From Gonatopus flavifemur (taxonomy: Eukaryota; Arthropoda; Insecta; Hymenoptera; Dryinidae), in the NCBI GenBank assembly GCA_018340375.1, contig JAFFJZ010000006.1:17555501-17619500 (forward strand): 64,000 nucleotides of DNA. Reading direction: 5' to 3'. Position 1 is the stretch's first letter. The number at the start of each line of letters is the position of its first letter. Below the pieces are notes generated by a model. The model made no database searches and was not told the DNA's origin. It worked only from the letters and a program-made list of their open reading frames with translations. Shown piece by piece: positions 12,426 to 23,967 of this stretch. Made by a program: the position numbers and the translations under genes.

Positions 12426-12706
12426 TACACGGAGAGAAAAAATTTGCTGACGCAGCAAATCGAGGTATTATATATAGAATAGCAAATGTTTTTGCTGACC
12501 TAGCTAAAAATTTGCTATAACAGCAATCGTGTTAGCTACGACAGCAATTTTTTAGCTGTGGCAGCAAAAAATTCGCTGTCACAGCTAACAAAATCCTGGA
12601 ACAGCAAAAATAGTTTGCTGTCACAGCAAAAAATTTGCTGCTCTGGCAAAAGGAACCCAGCAAAAGTAGATTTCGCTGCCACAGTGAATTCCTTTTTCTC
12701 CGTGTA
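12426..12706. mobile_element. MITE with TACACGGAGA termini and TTTGCTG palindromes
   Basis: Terminal inverted repeats are TACACGGAGAGAAAAA and CTTTTTCTCCGTGTA. The inside consists of about ten spaced copies of a TTTGCTGxxxCAGCAAA-like palindrome. The same element lies in the opposite orientation at 58025-58394, and a degenerate copy is at 9240-9660. Confidence 0.65.
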
Positions 12707-13724
12707 TAAACGAGAAAATTACTTCTATTATATTCTCGCCAATATTTAATTTACAATTTCGAATTCCAAATACAATCATCCGAAATGATATCCAAGTTCT
12801 GTTCCGAACCATAAAAACAGTTATTTGATTTATTGTTCTATTCTGTCGTCTTTGATCAACCCGATACATATCTTGTAATGAAATCGTTGCTGAACCAGAT
12901 ATATCAAAACAACCGGATCATCAAAAATACCGCAGTTGTGGCAATACAGGCTCATGAATATTGTCTGTACCGGCAGTATTGTGTCCCCAGTACTGGGCCT
13001 TATGTAAAATGTTGTCATCATTTCGACTCCGGGTCAGTACTGCAAGATCAACTGGCCCTGAACTGGTTGTTTATATTTGCCAACGCTGGTAACTCCGGCA
13101 ACGACACTGCGCCAATATGGCACCAGGTTTCAATTTCCACATGGAAAACTTCATAATATTCTCATGAAGTTTCAGGCACATTTTGTCCAACAGTGAAATG
13201 CATGAAGATGTGTAATATTCGTCAGTGAAAACCCTGAATCCTTCGAAAGAAAAACATAGATTAATACCAGTATTGTGAAGTGCCTAGGTACAAATACCTT
13301 TTTTTGTACCTAGGTGCATTTTTGAGTAACTTCTTATTTAATCTATAAGAAACCAGAGCGAATGATATCATGGAGTGAGAGGTTAAAATTTTGGAACGTA
13401 ACAGTATTGTAAATTGCGCTCCGTTCTACAATATACACTACGGCATATTGTTATGACCAATATGTGTAATATATCGCATAACACCGGTCCAATGAGCTCT
13501 ACATACACACTGGGGCGAGCCCAGCGACACAAATTTCTGACAACGACAGAAGAACGCAACCTTATTTCCCATAATTTACACATTTTCATTTGCTGAGACA
13601 GAAGGAACATGAAAAAATGAGGTACCTAAGTACCTATTTGTATAGGTACATGTACCTGTACCCAGATCCTTTAATTCAGGGCCAGTACTGGCCCGGTTCA
13701 AATTTCCCCGTGGGTAGGTAAATG
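12707..13724. repeat. repeat-derived sequence with GTACCTAGG palindromes
   Basis: Contains CAGTACTGG motifs (about 12970-13060 and 13680) and a palindrome at about 13283-13317, where CCTAGGTAC pairs with GTACCTAGG. A further ACCTAAGTACCT block lies near 13620. Open frames on both strands (13383-13610) are read through these repeats. No gene supported. Confidence 0.4.
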
Positions 13725-13853
13725 CCCTAGCAGAAATCACTCTAGTAATTCTCTAGGCCTTGCGAGGCTTCAACAGGCCCTTGTGAGGGACTTGCAAGCC
13801 CTCGTAAGGCCTTGTAATCGCCTAGAGAATGACTAGAGTGATTTCTACAGGGG
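13725..13853. mobile_element. short hairpin MITE with CCCTAG termini
   Basis: Arms of about 45-50 bases pair: CCCTAGCAGAAATCACTCTA at the left against TAGAGTGATTTCTACAGGG at the right. The centre is rich in GCCTTG and CAAGGC. Fragments of the same family occur at 9740-9840, 21398-21424, 33474-33600 and 61545-61650. The right breakpoint of the tandem duplication lies inside one of these fragments. Confidence 0.55.
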
Positions 13854-14452
13854 ACTGAGAAACTACCTGTACCTGTACTTGGGTATATTTTTTACCAAAT
13901 ACCTGAACCTATCCCTGGGTGCTTGAATTACAGTACCGTTTACAACACTTATTGATACATAACAATTAATTCAGCACCACTTGCAAGTAATTCGCTATAC
14001 AAACCACATTTATGTTCGAATTCACTTGACTCAGAACTTTCACATTTCGCGAGTTTTTTTTATAGAATTGCTAATTCTTCTCAAGTGCAGCTCATCGTTG
14101 ATATTAAAGAGAGTGTGATAAGTTATAATATTGTCGTTCATAACTTTTTGTTAATATTACACTCAATTCTATTACTTTTATTATTTTTAACATATTTCCA
14201 AGCTCATCCAACAGTCTCGAGGCGTATCTTTTTCGTCGAAGGAAAAGAAGAAAGAGCTTTTTGCTTTCTCTTGATATCCGGCGTTCTTCCCACTCAACAT
14301 TATACAACTCTCACAGGGGATTAAATGTGTTCGAATCGCATCAATAGTGAAGTAACCGTAACAATTGTGAAGATCATGAATCCGTTTTTTCCCTGATGTA
14401 CGTCGTCCCAGTGCCGAACAACGTACTTCACATTGATTCACCTGTTACTTTC
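13854..14452. other. upstream flank of duplicated unit A, no gene seen
   Basis: AT-rich sequence. Overlapping open frames on both strands at 14085-14441 have no splice or motif support. Similarity to unit B begins at about 14453. Confidence 0.35.
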
Positions 14453-14639
14453 TAATCCATAATCCATTGTAGTGTGAAAATCAAGGCCTTCGACATTCCG
14501 TTGATGGATCACTTTATGAAAATTAAATGCTAAACTCCTTATCAAAATTGAAGTGTACAGATAAAACATACGTTTCCTTTGAAGTGGTGGTGGATTCTCC
14601 GAATACAACTCTGACTACCAACTACGATACAGTGATATG

Positions 14640-14714
14640 AGAATACATGTTTTTTGCTTCGAATGAGTCAGTGTGTGGTATGCGTTAACGTTGTACTGAC
14701 AAATATTCAATTTC
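14640..14714 (+). promoter_or_regulatory. possible initiator and 5' leader of protease-homologue copy A
   Basis: GAGTCAGTGTGTGG at 14665 contains TCAGT (14668-14672), the arthropod initiator consensus, about 45 bases before the ATG. The motif is unchanged in copy B (25149-25153). No clear TATA box precedes it. The start-site assignment is inference from motif and conservation. Confidence 0.3.
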
Positions 14715-17700
14715 ATGATGTATTATTCTTCTTTTTGCGTTCTGATGATATTGCTAATCCATGAAGCAACAGCTGGAGTGAGTACTTCATTATTATTGTC
14801 CATTATAATCGATAACAAGATTCTAAGAAGGTTCAAACCATAATTTGAAAATTTTATGTAATCTATATCAAAATTCAAGTAAAAATTTATCGAAGAATTT
14901 GGTGAGAAGAGAATAATATTCTCATGTTCTCATACGCATTCTCGATCATTAAAATTAATTCTCAGAAATATTTGATGAATTGAATGTATGAATTTCAACA
15001 CGAATTACAAAGGAATATTGCAAAGGAGAATAAAAATAGAATGATAAATATAGAGTCATAAAAATATCGAAGAAACTTATCTTCTGACGTGTGAGATGGG
15101 ATTTGAAACAATACATCGAATTCCGATACCACAAAACATCACACTTTCAAAAATCGTGGTACAATATGCCATCACAACTGGTATCAGCAAGGTTTCATCA
15201 TGCACGGAGAAGAATACAGATCGAGAATATAATAATCTTCGGTTAACGGTTCACATTTCTGTTGAATTTTACTTGGAAAAGAATGGAAAATTGTCAATAC
15301 TTAACAAACAATAGGAAAGGAATATCAACTATTCAAAAGTCACGCTTACAATTTTGGGAAGTGAATGATAGGATTTAGAAATTTTGTTATTTTGGAAAAT
15401 TCATACTTCTTCCTATTGTTTTTGTTGAGTATTGATAATTTCTCATTCTTTTTCAAATGATATTCAACAGAAATGTGAACCGTCTTATCTTTAACCTTTG
15501 TCCACCACACTTCACAGAAATTACGTACTTGCCACACTGGGGTCATATCTACCCCAGCGATAAAAATTGTTATAACAAATGAACTATTGATTATTTTCAC
15601 TTGTCAATTTTTGAAGAATTGATTCAAAGTTTACTTCGAAAGATCTCACCGATTATACAGCCGAGAATCAAATTCAAATATACTAAAAAAATGAAGTGTG
15701 AAAAGAAAAATGGGAAAGCGACTGTTTTCACAATGAAATTCATTATGTCATTATTTTTCAATATTTCGAGCTGAGAATTGGACATCATAGTGTGGAATGT
15801 TACTCTTTGAGAAAGAAGTTAGTCCTCCAATAGCTGCTGATGGAAAAATATTTATACCGAGGAATGAAGGGAAGAAATTCGTAAAAGAATAAACTATATG
15901 TTTTCATCAAAAATTGTCAGTTTAAAACTTTCAATAACTGGTGCGGCCAGACTAATGGGTTCCATGGAATGGTACTGCGCCACAGAGTAGTGGCATTCTT
16001 TGGCTATCGACAGATGTCGCTTTGAACCCCGTGCCTTTGGATGCAGACACTTGAAATTGAGGTAGAATGGGGCTGGGGTGGATTTGACCCCAGTGTGGTA
16101 AACAACCCGAATCGAAATATTGCCTCTACTTTGCTGCTAATAATCCTCTTTCCAGTAGAAACATCAGATAGGGAAGTGGGAGCTGTTTCAATGAGATGTC
16201 ATCTTCTACTTTGCCCCTAAAAGTGGTAGGAATTTCCTATTCCACCACTTGTAGGAGCAAAGCAGGTGCAAGGTTTCCCTCCTACTTTGACCCTACACCC
16301 TCTACACGGAGAATGATGCAGCCCGAAAATATGACTTTTTTTCATTACGAATACAAAAGATTATGAGTGCTGTAGAAAATGTGATGGGTAGGATTGAAAT
16401 TTCATACCCACAGTTTGTTTAAAGTAATCGTAAGCTTCCGGATTTTCATGTACACATTCATTTGACAAATCATCCTATTCCTGGTTTACAAAAAAATCTG
16501 TAAAAAGTCATATTGTGATAATCAAGCGTATGTGTCAGTGCCAGTCAATAAAAAAGAACTTGAGTAATTTGATAATTTTGTTGTGAATTTCCTCTTATAA
16601 TCATTCATTCAAAAAAGAAACCTCATAGATATTCGTTTGGGTAAACATATTTCATTTGATTCCAAAAATATTTTATTCCATGAAATGAATGAATGTTTAT
16701 TCGAAACGCTCCAATTCCAATCGAGTAAGATTATTAGATTCGTATTCGAATGGAAAATTTACTGGTTTGACCGACATCATTTGAATTGAATTGAAATTTT
16801 TTTTTTTCAATTACTTTTTCGAATCCATAGAAAATGCGCGTTATCTAATATTATTATTCAAAAAATCCAACACATAATTTTCGGGAACAATCAAATATTC
16901 AATTGAATAGTCGCAACAAAATATTGATTTCAATGAAATTTTATTGAATCAACAGAATATTAATTCGATCGAATATTTAATATTGTACAGAATAATTTGT
17001 CAATGAGAATAGATACTTGATCGGGTCAACAAAATTCCATTCAAATTAACTGATCATTCCATTAGGAGTATTCGAGTGAAGATTTTAATGTTCCCAAGAA
17101 TTTTTCCTCCCAGTTTAGGAGAATCAGGGTCTATCTAGGAGCAGTAGATTGTGGAGTAGGGAAATAGAATCAAAAAAATATTTTCGACTCGGAAAGGGTT
17201 AATACGATTTCAAGAAATAATCTGTAATTTTCTATTGAAGGTTACTCAATTCTCGATCTGCATTCTTCTCCTCTAGGATGAAGGACTTCCCACTTGGTTG
17301 AGACTTGAGGAAAGTCCCCATAATTTTTTACTGTTTTAAATTCTTGGAATTTCAAATAATGATTCACGTTGTGCAACAGAATCTTTACAAAATACAATTT
17401 CTCGAAATTATTACAGGCCCGTCACTCTTCACAAAGGAGGACGAATTCGAGTATAGTTGCACCAACTGGTACGTTCTAAATTTTGAGAATAGAAAGTTGA
17501 ATCAAGAGCTCCATAGATGTACCCAATGGAAGCAGTTTGGTCAGAATAATATTAAAATTTTTCCGTGATTTCGATTGAATTTTCGTCTTGGAAATGTGCA
17601 GAATTCTATGAATTCGAACTAATGTGCATACATTTATGAATTTCCGAATAGAACCCGTATGTGGCCAACTGAAACCGGCGAATAGGTATCGTGTGAATTT

Positions 17701-20399
17701 AGAATACGAGGGAGAGACATGGCACGAGGTTACTGTTGAACCTTGGCTAGCCGTTCTCGATATCACCAGGACAGAAGATTTAATGCTGATACTACAGTGC
17801 GTTGGCACCATAATAACCAAGCAATTCGTATTGAGTGCAGCTCATTGTTATTCAGAAGAGTGAGAAATCATTTTATACCAATAATACCCATGAAAAATGA
17901 AGACATTCTGTGGATATTTCGTGACTGCTCTTCCAAAGTCTATAGAATTATATATGGACGTACATGAGAATATTCTAAAGCCGTTCGTTAAATACTCTGC
18001 AGAACATTGTGGAGTTGTGGAAACATTCCGTGGACCTTTTATCAGTGAATCCTAACATCCCATCGAAATATCCCCAGAATATTTATCCCACATGGGTAAT
18101 CATTGTAACTATCTCGGTACACAACACTCCATATTCTATCACGTACGCTTTTGACATATTTCTTTAGAATTATTGACCAGAATCCATATACGGAAGTTAT
18201 CTTCGGCAATTATCAACGTAATCCTTTCCTAGATACTCCAACAGTCGTGAAAGGAGTAAGTCAAATGATCAAGTATGAACCAGAAGATGTTTCTGAATAC
18301 CCTCGACATGATATTATTCTACTGAAATTAAATGAGTCGCTAGTATTCAATTCCTACATCCAACCTATTTGTATACCGAATACCCCACTGAGACCATTCG
18401 CAATTTATAGTACGATATGGGGCATCCCAACTCATCCTGGTAAGTTTTCTTTTAACGTATTTTTGTAGCATAATAAGGAAGAATCATTATTTGTAGGAGA
18501 AAATAGAGGACCGGTGGTTCAACCAACAAATATAGGACAATTACTCCAGCCGCTTCGCTGTAACACAATGCTGCAAGAGCGTAATATCTCGTACCTGGTA
18601 CAACCCAATATGTTATGCGGTTATTTCAGGGAGGCATCACAAGGACGTATCACGGTCAGTGAAGCTTGGAGGGGTTTGATTTCAATATACAGAGTGCTCT
18701 AGACATTTGACATTTTTTTTCTGACAAATTTTAATTTCGTCTCAAATTTCTAGACATGACATTCGAGAATGTTTCGAAAAAAGAACCGGATATCTTGGTG
18801 ATACATTGTATCTTGGACATTTGAATCTAATAACCTCCGGTTAGTCACGTTGGGACGTATCTCTGGAAAAAACATTGAACCAACCTAACGCTACCCGTTG
18901 TGAATTTATAGCACTTCAAAAAACGATAGATTGGTTTGATTTTTCTTCCAAAGATACCCTAGTGGAAAAATTCCGTTGAAAATCACTAAAATTTGCAGAG
19001 ATTTTCAGGGAAGAGTTTTTCAGACGATTCCAGAAGGGTTCATAGTTTCTCAGAGAATCTCTGTGATTTTCAGAAAAATTCAGAGTTTTCCAGAGATATT
19101 CATAAATATTCAGAAAATTTTTCAGTGCACAAACGTGCCCACCTTGTTGAGAGAATCCAATATATTCCGATAGATTCAAAAGGATCTTGTGACAAAACGA
19201 CATGGTCTTCCAATAGGAAAGTATTTTTCATCAGTAATTATGAGGGTTCACTGATTGTACCAATGAAAACCAGTAGAATATCGACTTCCACATGAAATCC
19301 AATAGAAACCTATAACGACTGTGACGAAACCACACAGAAAAATTACATCTATCGGTTTCTATTGGAATTTTTCAATAGGGCGATAAGTAAGAATTTTTCA
19401 GAGATTTTCAGAGTTCTCCAGTGGGATTCCGAGTTTTACAGTGAATCTCAGAGGAATTTTCAGAGAATCCCAGAAAAGCTTTTCTCATCAGGGATACGCT
19501 TTGTTCTGATCCAACGAACTGCATTGGATTCAAATGTCCAAGATACAGTATCGTTAAAATATTCGCTTTTTTTCTTCAAAAAATCAAAAAATGTTCATAT
19601 CCGAAAACTCAAAGTCTTCCAAGAGAACACGAAACCTTCAGGAACGTTCATCGAATGTCCTTCGACGTTGTTTAAGGTTTGTGTTCTCTTAGGGTTCGGA
19701 TCAAAATTTGCCATAGGAAAAATCCATTTCAAATTATATAAGAAATCCATGTGTGCAACATTGTCTCAACATTTTAAATTATCTGCTACCCTCTAAATCT
19801 GAAAGAGTGAAAAATCACGTGTTTCACTCCACTAAGTCTCAGAAGTGAGCCAGTCCGCTTCGAGTGGAACCCTCACTCTTTCAGAGTGAAAAACTGACTC
19901 TAGAATTTGAGTAGCTATGAGTTTTCAACCTGAAACCTTAGAATATCACTCCAAAAGAGTGGAAATTGCACTCAAAATTCCGACGGGCTCAATTTTGGCT
20001 GGCTGAAGAGTGAAATGTCACTCTAAAAATTTTAGAGTATAATTGACATTCAAGTTCCGCAAATTTTATTCAATTCTCCAAACTGCGAAGAAGTTCTGGA
20101 CATCAAATAACGGAATTCAAGTTTTTGTCCACGAATGTTGAATCTATAATTATAAATATGTTGTTGAATTCACATTCAGGTATATTCTAGTTTTCATCGA
20201 GTATAACCCGTTGTTTTTACAGAGAGACTCTGGGATGCCCCTGACGAACACCTACAGAGGTACAGCATGGCTTATAGGTTTAAACAGTAGAACTTTATGG
20301 CCTGCCCCCCAAGACGTAATGCTGATAGCTATGAATATTCACTATTACCGTGCGTGGTTGATCAGGGAATCAGGGGTTTCAACCACTCCGTTACCATAA
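14715..20399 (+). CDS. secreted S1 serine-protease homologue, copy A
   Basis: Six exons join in phase: 14715-14777, 17417-17468, 17652-17859, 18168-18439, 18497-18654 and 20223-20399 (930 nt, 309 aa). Exon 1 is a signal peptide (MMYYSSFC...ATAG, donor GTGAGT). The trypsin fold follows: CG near the domain start (likely bonded to PICIPN), PWLAVL, CVGT, LSAAHC with His57, HDIILLKL with Asp102, the C...LC pair in exon 5, then RDSGMPL with Ser195 in exon 6 and a C-terminal WLIG...YRAWLI helix. The triad residues are present, but Gly193 of the oxyanion hole is Arg, Gly197 is Met, and both Cys191 and Cys220 are missing. Poor or no catalysis is expected. There is no IVGG-like activation site. The exon-5 donor is the weak GTCAGT. 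The two-chain-like layout recalls insect modular or CLIP-type proteases; that comparison is inference. Confidence 0.8.
15533..16094. mobile_element. old inverted-repeat element in intron 1, shared by both copies
   Basis: CCACACTGGGGTCATATCTA at the left is matched inverted by the GCTGGGGTGGATTTGACCCC segment, ending CAGTGTGG, at the right. The same element is in unit B (about 25993-26555), so it predates the duplication. No transposase frame. Confidence 0.5.
17417..17568 (+). other. exon 2 of copy A, with an alternative sushi-like reading frame
   Basis: Spliced as 17417-17468 this exon adds 17 residues (ARHSSQRR...IVAPT) and keeps phase with exons 1 and 3. In the +2 frame the same DNA stays open to 17568. 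It reads GPSLFTKEDEFEYSCTNWYV, then LNFENRKLNQELHRC, then a Trp, which resembles part of a sushi/CCP repeat such as precede the protease domain in insect modular serine proteases. In copy B that frame has three stops. I favour the short in-phase exon because it works in both copies, but an ancestral sushi-type exon is possible. Confidence 0.4.
19360..20040. repeat. intronic repeats in copy A intron 5
   Basis: The segment from about 18970 to 19480 is packed with TTTCAGAG units. At 19600-19700 an imperfect hairpin pairs CCAAGAGAACACGAAACCTT with AAGGTTTGTGTTCTCTTAGG. About 19790-20035 holds repeated GAGTGAAA/TTTCACTC motifs. All three recur in copy B intron 5, so they predate the duplication. 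Open frames here are by-products. Confidence 0.4.
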
Positions 20400-20469
20400 T
20401 ATATAAGAAGAAGGGCCAGATGACATTGACAATTCAGTATCGGATATGAATCACATCCTGCTTAATATA

Positions 20470-20521
20470 AATAAAAATTGTGTCAATAATGAAATGTTCC
20501 ATTCAACATTGATTCAATAAA
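20470..20521 (+). terminator. polyadenylation signals of copy A
   Basis: AATAAA occurs at 20470-20475 and 20516-20521, about 70 and 117 bases after the stop codon. In copy B the first is changed to AATAAC and the second is kept (33250-33255), which favours the second as the used site. Confidence 0.45.
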
Positions 20522-20549
20522 AACAAAATCATGTCCCTTTGCATATCTT

Positions 20550-21241
20550 CCCACGTAGAAATTGACGGATGGTCCAGTACCGGTTCGATACAGGCTACCA
20601 GGGTGCAACCGTTGGCGACCGGTGTCGGTCGGACTACGGAATGATAACGCCAAATAACTCTGATCCGGTACCGGTTAACAACATCAATTCAGGACTGGGA
20701 ATCAGTGTGGTTCCGACATTAAGAACTGATACTACTAGTATTGATCGCTATTCAAGTACAAACGACTGTTACTCAACCGTCATTTGCGCTGTTGTAACTT
20801 TGGAAGGTTTTGAACGCATTATCAAAATTTCTGCTCTAGGGGGAATTCGGAGTGAAATTTACTATGGGATCATAGGATGACCGCCAACGGTTGCAAACTG
20901 ACAGCCTGTATCAAGCCGGTACTGGACCATTCGTCAATTTCTACGTGGCCAATCAACTCTATTCTCTCTCAGTACACGAAATATTTATTCACATTGGTTT
21001 GGTACCGAATCAACGTTGGAGGCTAACGCTCGCGTACTAAAATTGTGCCGTTGTTAATCCAACATTGGTGGAAAAGTGGTCAATAACGGTTGGTTCGAAT
21101 ATCGAACCAGTACCGACACGAACTTGAAATGAAGTCGGTTAAGTACCGATCCGCAATCGGCAGACAACCATTGGTTGCCCATACCTTCTCAGTACCGATC
21201 CGTTCGTCACCATTGGCTCAGTACCGGAATTTCTACGTGGG
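20550..21241. mobile_element. inverted-repeat element private to unit A
   Basis: It starts CCCACGTAGAAATTGACGGA and ends GGAATTTCTACGTGGG; an inner end of the same type lies at about 20948. The interior carries CAGTACCGGTT and CCAACGGTTG motifs in both orientations. Unit B has an uninterrupted sequence at the matching spot (near 33284), so this element inserted in A after duplication or was lost from B. Open frames inside are not genes. Confidence 0.65.
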
Positions 21242-21479
21242 TTTTCATGAGGGGATTGAAAAACTTCAACTCCTTGATCCAATAATGAGAAACATAATTA
21301 TCATTGCACGTCGATGATGCTCATCAATGGAATTCCGTGATCTCGTTCAAGATATTCCCAATATTTTCACTGGAATCTTCGACTTTAGTCAAAATCACTC
21401 TAGTCATTTCCTAGGCCTTACGAATTTTATAATCTATAATCCATTCTAATGTGAAAATCAAGACATTCGACATTCTGTT

Positions 21480-22190
21480 TGGGCCGGCCTCCACCGTGAT
21501 GACATAAGATGAATAAAAGAAATGAATGAATAAAGAATGGAGTGAATGGAGTGAATCTTGTGAGATAGGTGAAGAAGCGGACTGAACAATAAACTATGAT
21601 TGTCAATTAAGAAATCACAACGGAGTCAGGGGAATGTCTCCCCTGATCAAGAAATAAGGTTATACAAGGTGTATATCACCTTTGATAAGATTATATACAT
21701 AGGAAATCTGGCTATAATTTTTATCTCACATCCACACATACATACACACGTCGCGGTGCACCGACGCTGGAGAGTCGTTGAATTCTGGTTCAGGTGAGGG
21801 TTGATGTGGAGTGTAGTTGCTCGTGTTTTAAAAAGGTCCTGGATCCATGTGGAATTTTTGTTGATCACTCGCGACTCATCGAGCAAAGGGGATAAACTTG
21901 TATCCACGAGAAAATACTAATAGCGTATGTAACTGATGCGTGACGAGTACTCATCGGTACTGTACCATGGAACGAGAAGATAGACCGACCACGTGAAAAT
22001 ATAGAGCAGAGAAGAAACGTGGGTTCGTCTAGTCTAGAGAGAATACTCGCTAACTGAACTGTAGAGTATCGATGAGAGGTGATGACCTCCCACCATTCGT
22101 CTAATGAGATCATGTACTTCGTTGTAACACCGGGTCATGGTGTGCGGCAAGATCTAATGGTTTGCCTTCTTCAGGTGTCGCGATCAAACA
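21480..22190 (-). repeat. 3' LTR of the BEL/Pao element
   Basis: On the minus strand it begins TGTTTGATCGCGACACCTG and ends GGAGGCCGGCCCA (711 bp). It is preceded by a purine-rich tract containing TCGGGGG at 22191-22200, the expected plus-strand primer. A TATATAAT motif lies within it near 21690. Confidence 0.65.
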
Positions 22191-22213
22191 TACCCCCGAC
22201 CAAAATGAATATT

Positions 22214-23389
22214 TTATGCCCTGGAAATTGATCTTCCAGATCTGAGAGTGGTAGTCTCGGTTGATGAAGTATCTTCAGTCGCCGGAAGCGGTAAGAGGCA
22301 GACTTTGGTAAGCGGTCGAGTAAGAGTTCCAGAAGCCGTACGTATCTTCACGATTCGGATAACCCCATCGTGGCCGGGCAGTCCTTCCAGGATTCGTCCC
22401 ATCCTCCATAAATTCGGAGGTAGAGATGCATCAATGAGTAACACCGAATTGCCAGATTGGACGTTCGGTGTTCGACGAGTCCACTTATTGCGTTGCATCA
22501 ACGTGTGAATGTATTCCGTTGATCAACGTTCCCAAAAATTTTGAACGCAACGTGATATCAGCGTCCAACGGGCCTTCAAAGATGGGGTTTCTTGTAGAAG
22601 ATCATCTTCCGGTCGACTGAATAACAGAGGAGCACCGACAAGAAAGTGTCCAGAGGTCAGGTAATAAAAGCCATCCAATGGATTTGATGAGAGTGGACAC
22701 AATGGTCGCGAATTCAATATCGATTCCACCTTAGCTAGAACAGTAAGGAATTCTGCGAGCGTGAAGACCAGATCACCCATCACTCGTTTAAGGTGGTGTT
22801 TGGCGCTTTTAATTGCCACTTCCCAAGAGCCACCGAAATGAGGAGCAGCTGGCGGATTGAACTTCCAGGTGATTCGGCTATCGTCACAATATTTTTGAAT
22901 CAGCTCCCTCTCCTTGTTTGGTAGATTCATATATTGAGTGAGAACACATGATGCTCCCACAAAGTTGGTGCCCATGTCGCTCCAGAGTTGATTAGGAATC
23001 CCTCGCCGGGCGATGAAGCGGTCAAGTGCAGCCAGAAACGTCAGTGTGGAAATGTCCTCCACTACATCTAGATGCACTGCACGATTTGATGATGTAGGAT
23101 GCTGAGTTCCTGAACTCCTTTGAGATGATTGTGCCAACGCGACGACCTTGCATTCGGGTTCTACAAAGTCCGACAATTCGTTGAAACTTGGGAAAGCTTT
23201 GTCAGAATGTTTGTCCTCAAAAAGACGCTTAGTTTCAGAGTCTAACGTCTTCAAGGCAATTATAGACATAATAAAGTCCCCAAGACCCGGTATCTTGAGG
23301 GTTTCGAGTGACTCGTATTGGTCGCAAAATACGTCAGTGAATTGATTTAGATTATGCATCACTCCCAAATTAGGAGGTTTGTATTGCAA
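22214..23389 (-). pseudogene. BEL/Pao integrase and pol C-terminus, truncated
   Basis: The frame 23389-22523 contains the tail of a gag-like domain and then jumps into an integrase core at AVHLDVVEDIST, with SDMGTNFVGA (second catalytic Asp) and GGSWEVAIKSAKHHL (catalytic Glu). The part that would hold the first catalytic Asp, together with all of protease, RT and RNase H, is deleted at the junction near 23080. A TGA near 22520 separates it from the last segment, 22501-22214 (VQSGNSVLLIDASLPPNLW...), the usual C-terminal domain of BEL/Pao pol. It is non-functional. Confidence 0.8.
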
Positions 23390-23399
23390 AAGACGATAT

Positions 23400-23870
23400 A
23401 AAATATGTCTTCCGACGAGAGGTTTATCCGTGTATTTATTAATCAGTTTCGTTTATGTTGCATTGTAATTTGCTGCAGTGAATTCGAAATGTTCCACGGT
23501 GCTGAGTGCAGGATGTTCTAGTGAATTCCTCAAGAGGGAAAATTTCTGGATTTCCGGTAACTCTGTATTATGAATCAGAGAGTCGAACAATGATTAGAAC
23601 GCGGGAAATTTATCTAGATCTCCGTTGAATTTCGGAATTTGAATTGGAGCTAGTTTCGGTCGTAGAGTTTTTCCCCGAGTCTCCCGAACAGACGCGTTTG
23701 TGACGTCATGAGGAACGTCTCTTGCGTTCGCTTCACGCAAGTTATCAGCTGACGCCTGTACTCTAAAACATAAATATCCATAAGCCTTAGACGCTGAGGG
23801 CGACAGGGTCATTGAAATGCGTTGAAATCGCTGGAGTTTCGCTAACTCCTCAATCGCGTATTAGTTTTCA
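23400..23870 (-). pseudogene. BEL/Pao gag remnant
   Basis: Minus-strand sequence encodes TLRPKLAPIQIPKFNGDLDK, the conserved Pro-rich motif of BEL/Pao gag. It is followed after a stop by LFDSLIHNTELPEIQKFSLL and SLEHPALSTVEHF in the same frame, another typical gag block, with a second stop after NYNAT. At least two in-frame stops make it inactive. Confidence 0.75.
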
Positions 23871-23967
23871 CTTCAATTATAATTTGATTATCGAATCCAT
23901 CATTGAATTCTCACACTAGCTTATAACGCGAAAAATAATACAGCAGAATACGATGACTCGATACGTA

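Larger units (their letters stand above)
14453..21429 (+). repeat. tandem duplication unit A
   Basis: This segment is repeated directly at 21430-33508. The left edge begins with TAATCCATAATCCATT, matching TAATCTATAATCCATT at 21430. The right edge ends inside a CTAGGCCTTACGA hairpin-family fragment, matching CTAGGCCTCACGA at 33495-33508. The unit carries one complete S1 protease-homologue gene plus shared older repeats: an inverted-repeat element at about 15533-16094 with CCACACTGGGGTCA termini, and a palindrome at about 15241-15486. The only large difference private to A is the element at 20550-21241. Confidence 0.85.

Noticed and set aside
15096..15600. Mirror-image open frames with TVHISVE...LSILNK on both strands, repeated at 25523-26060
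   Set aside because: Caused by an inverted repeat in intron 1 shared by both copies; no start or splice evidence.
17476..17820. 114-codon minus-strand frame, also at 30283-30552
   Set aside because: Shadow of protease-homologue exon 3 on the plus strand.
20569..21317. 103- and 75-codon frames
   Set aside because: They lie within or run out of the inverted-repeat element private to unit A.
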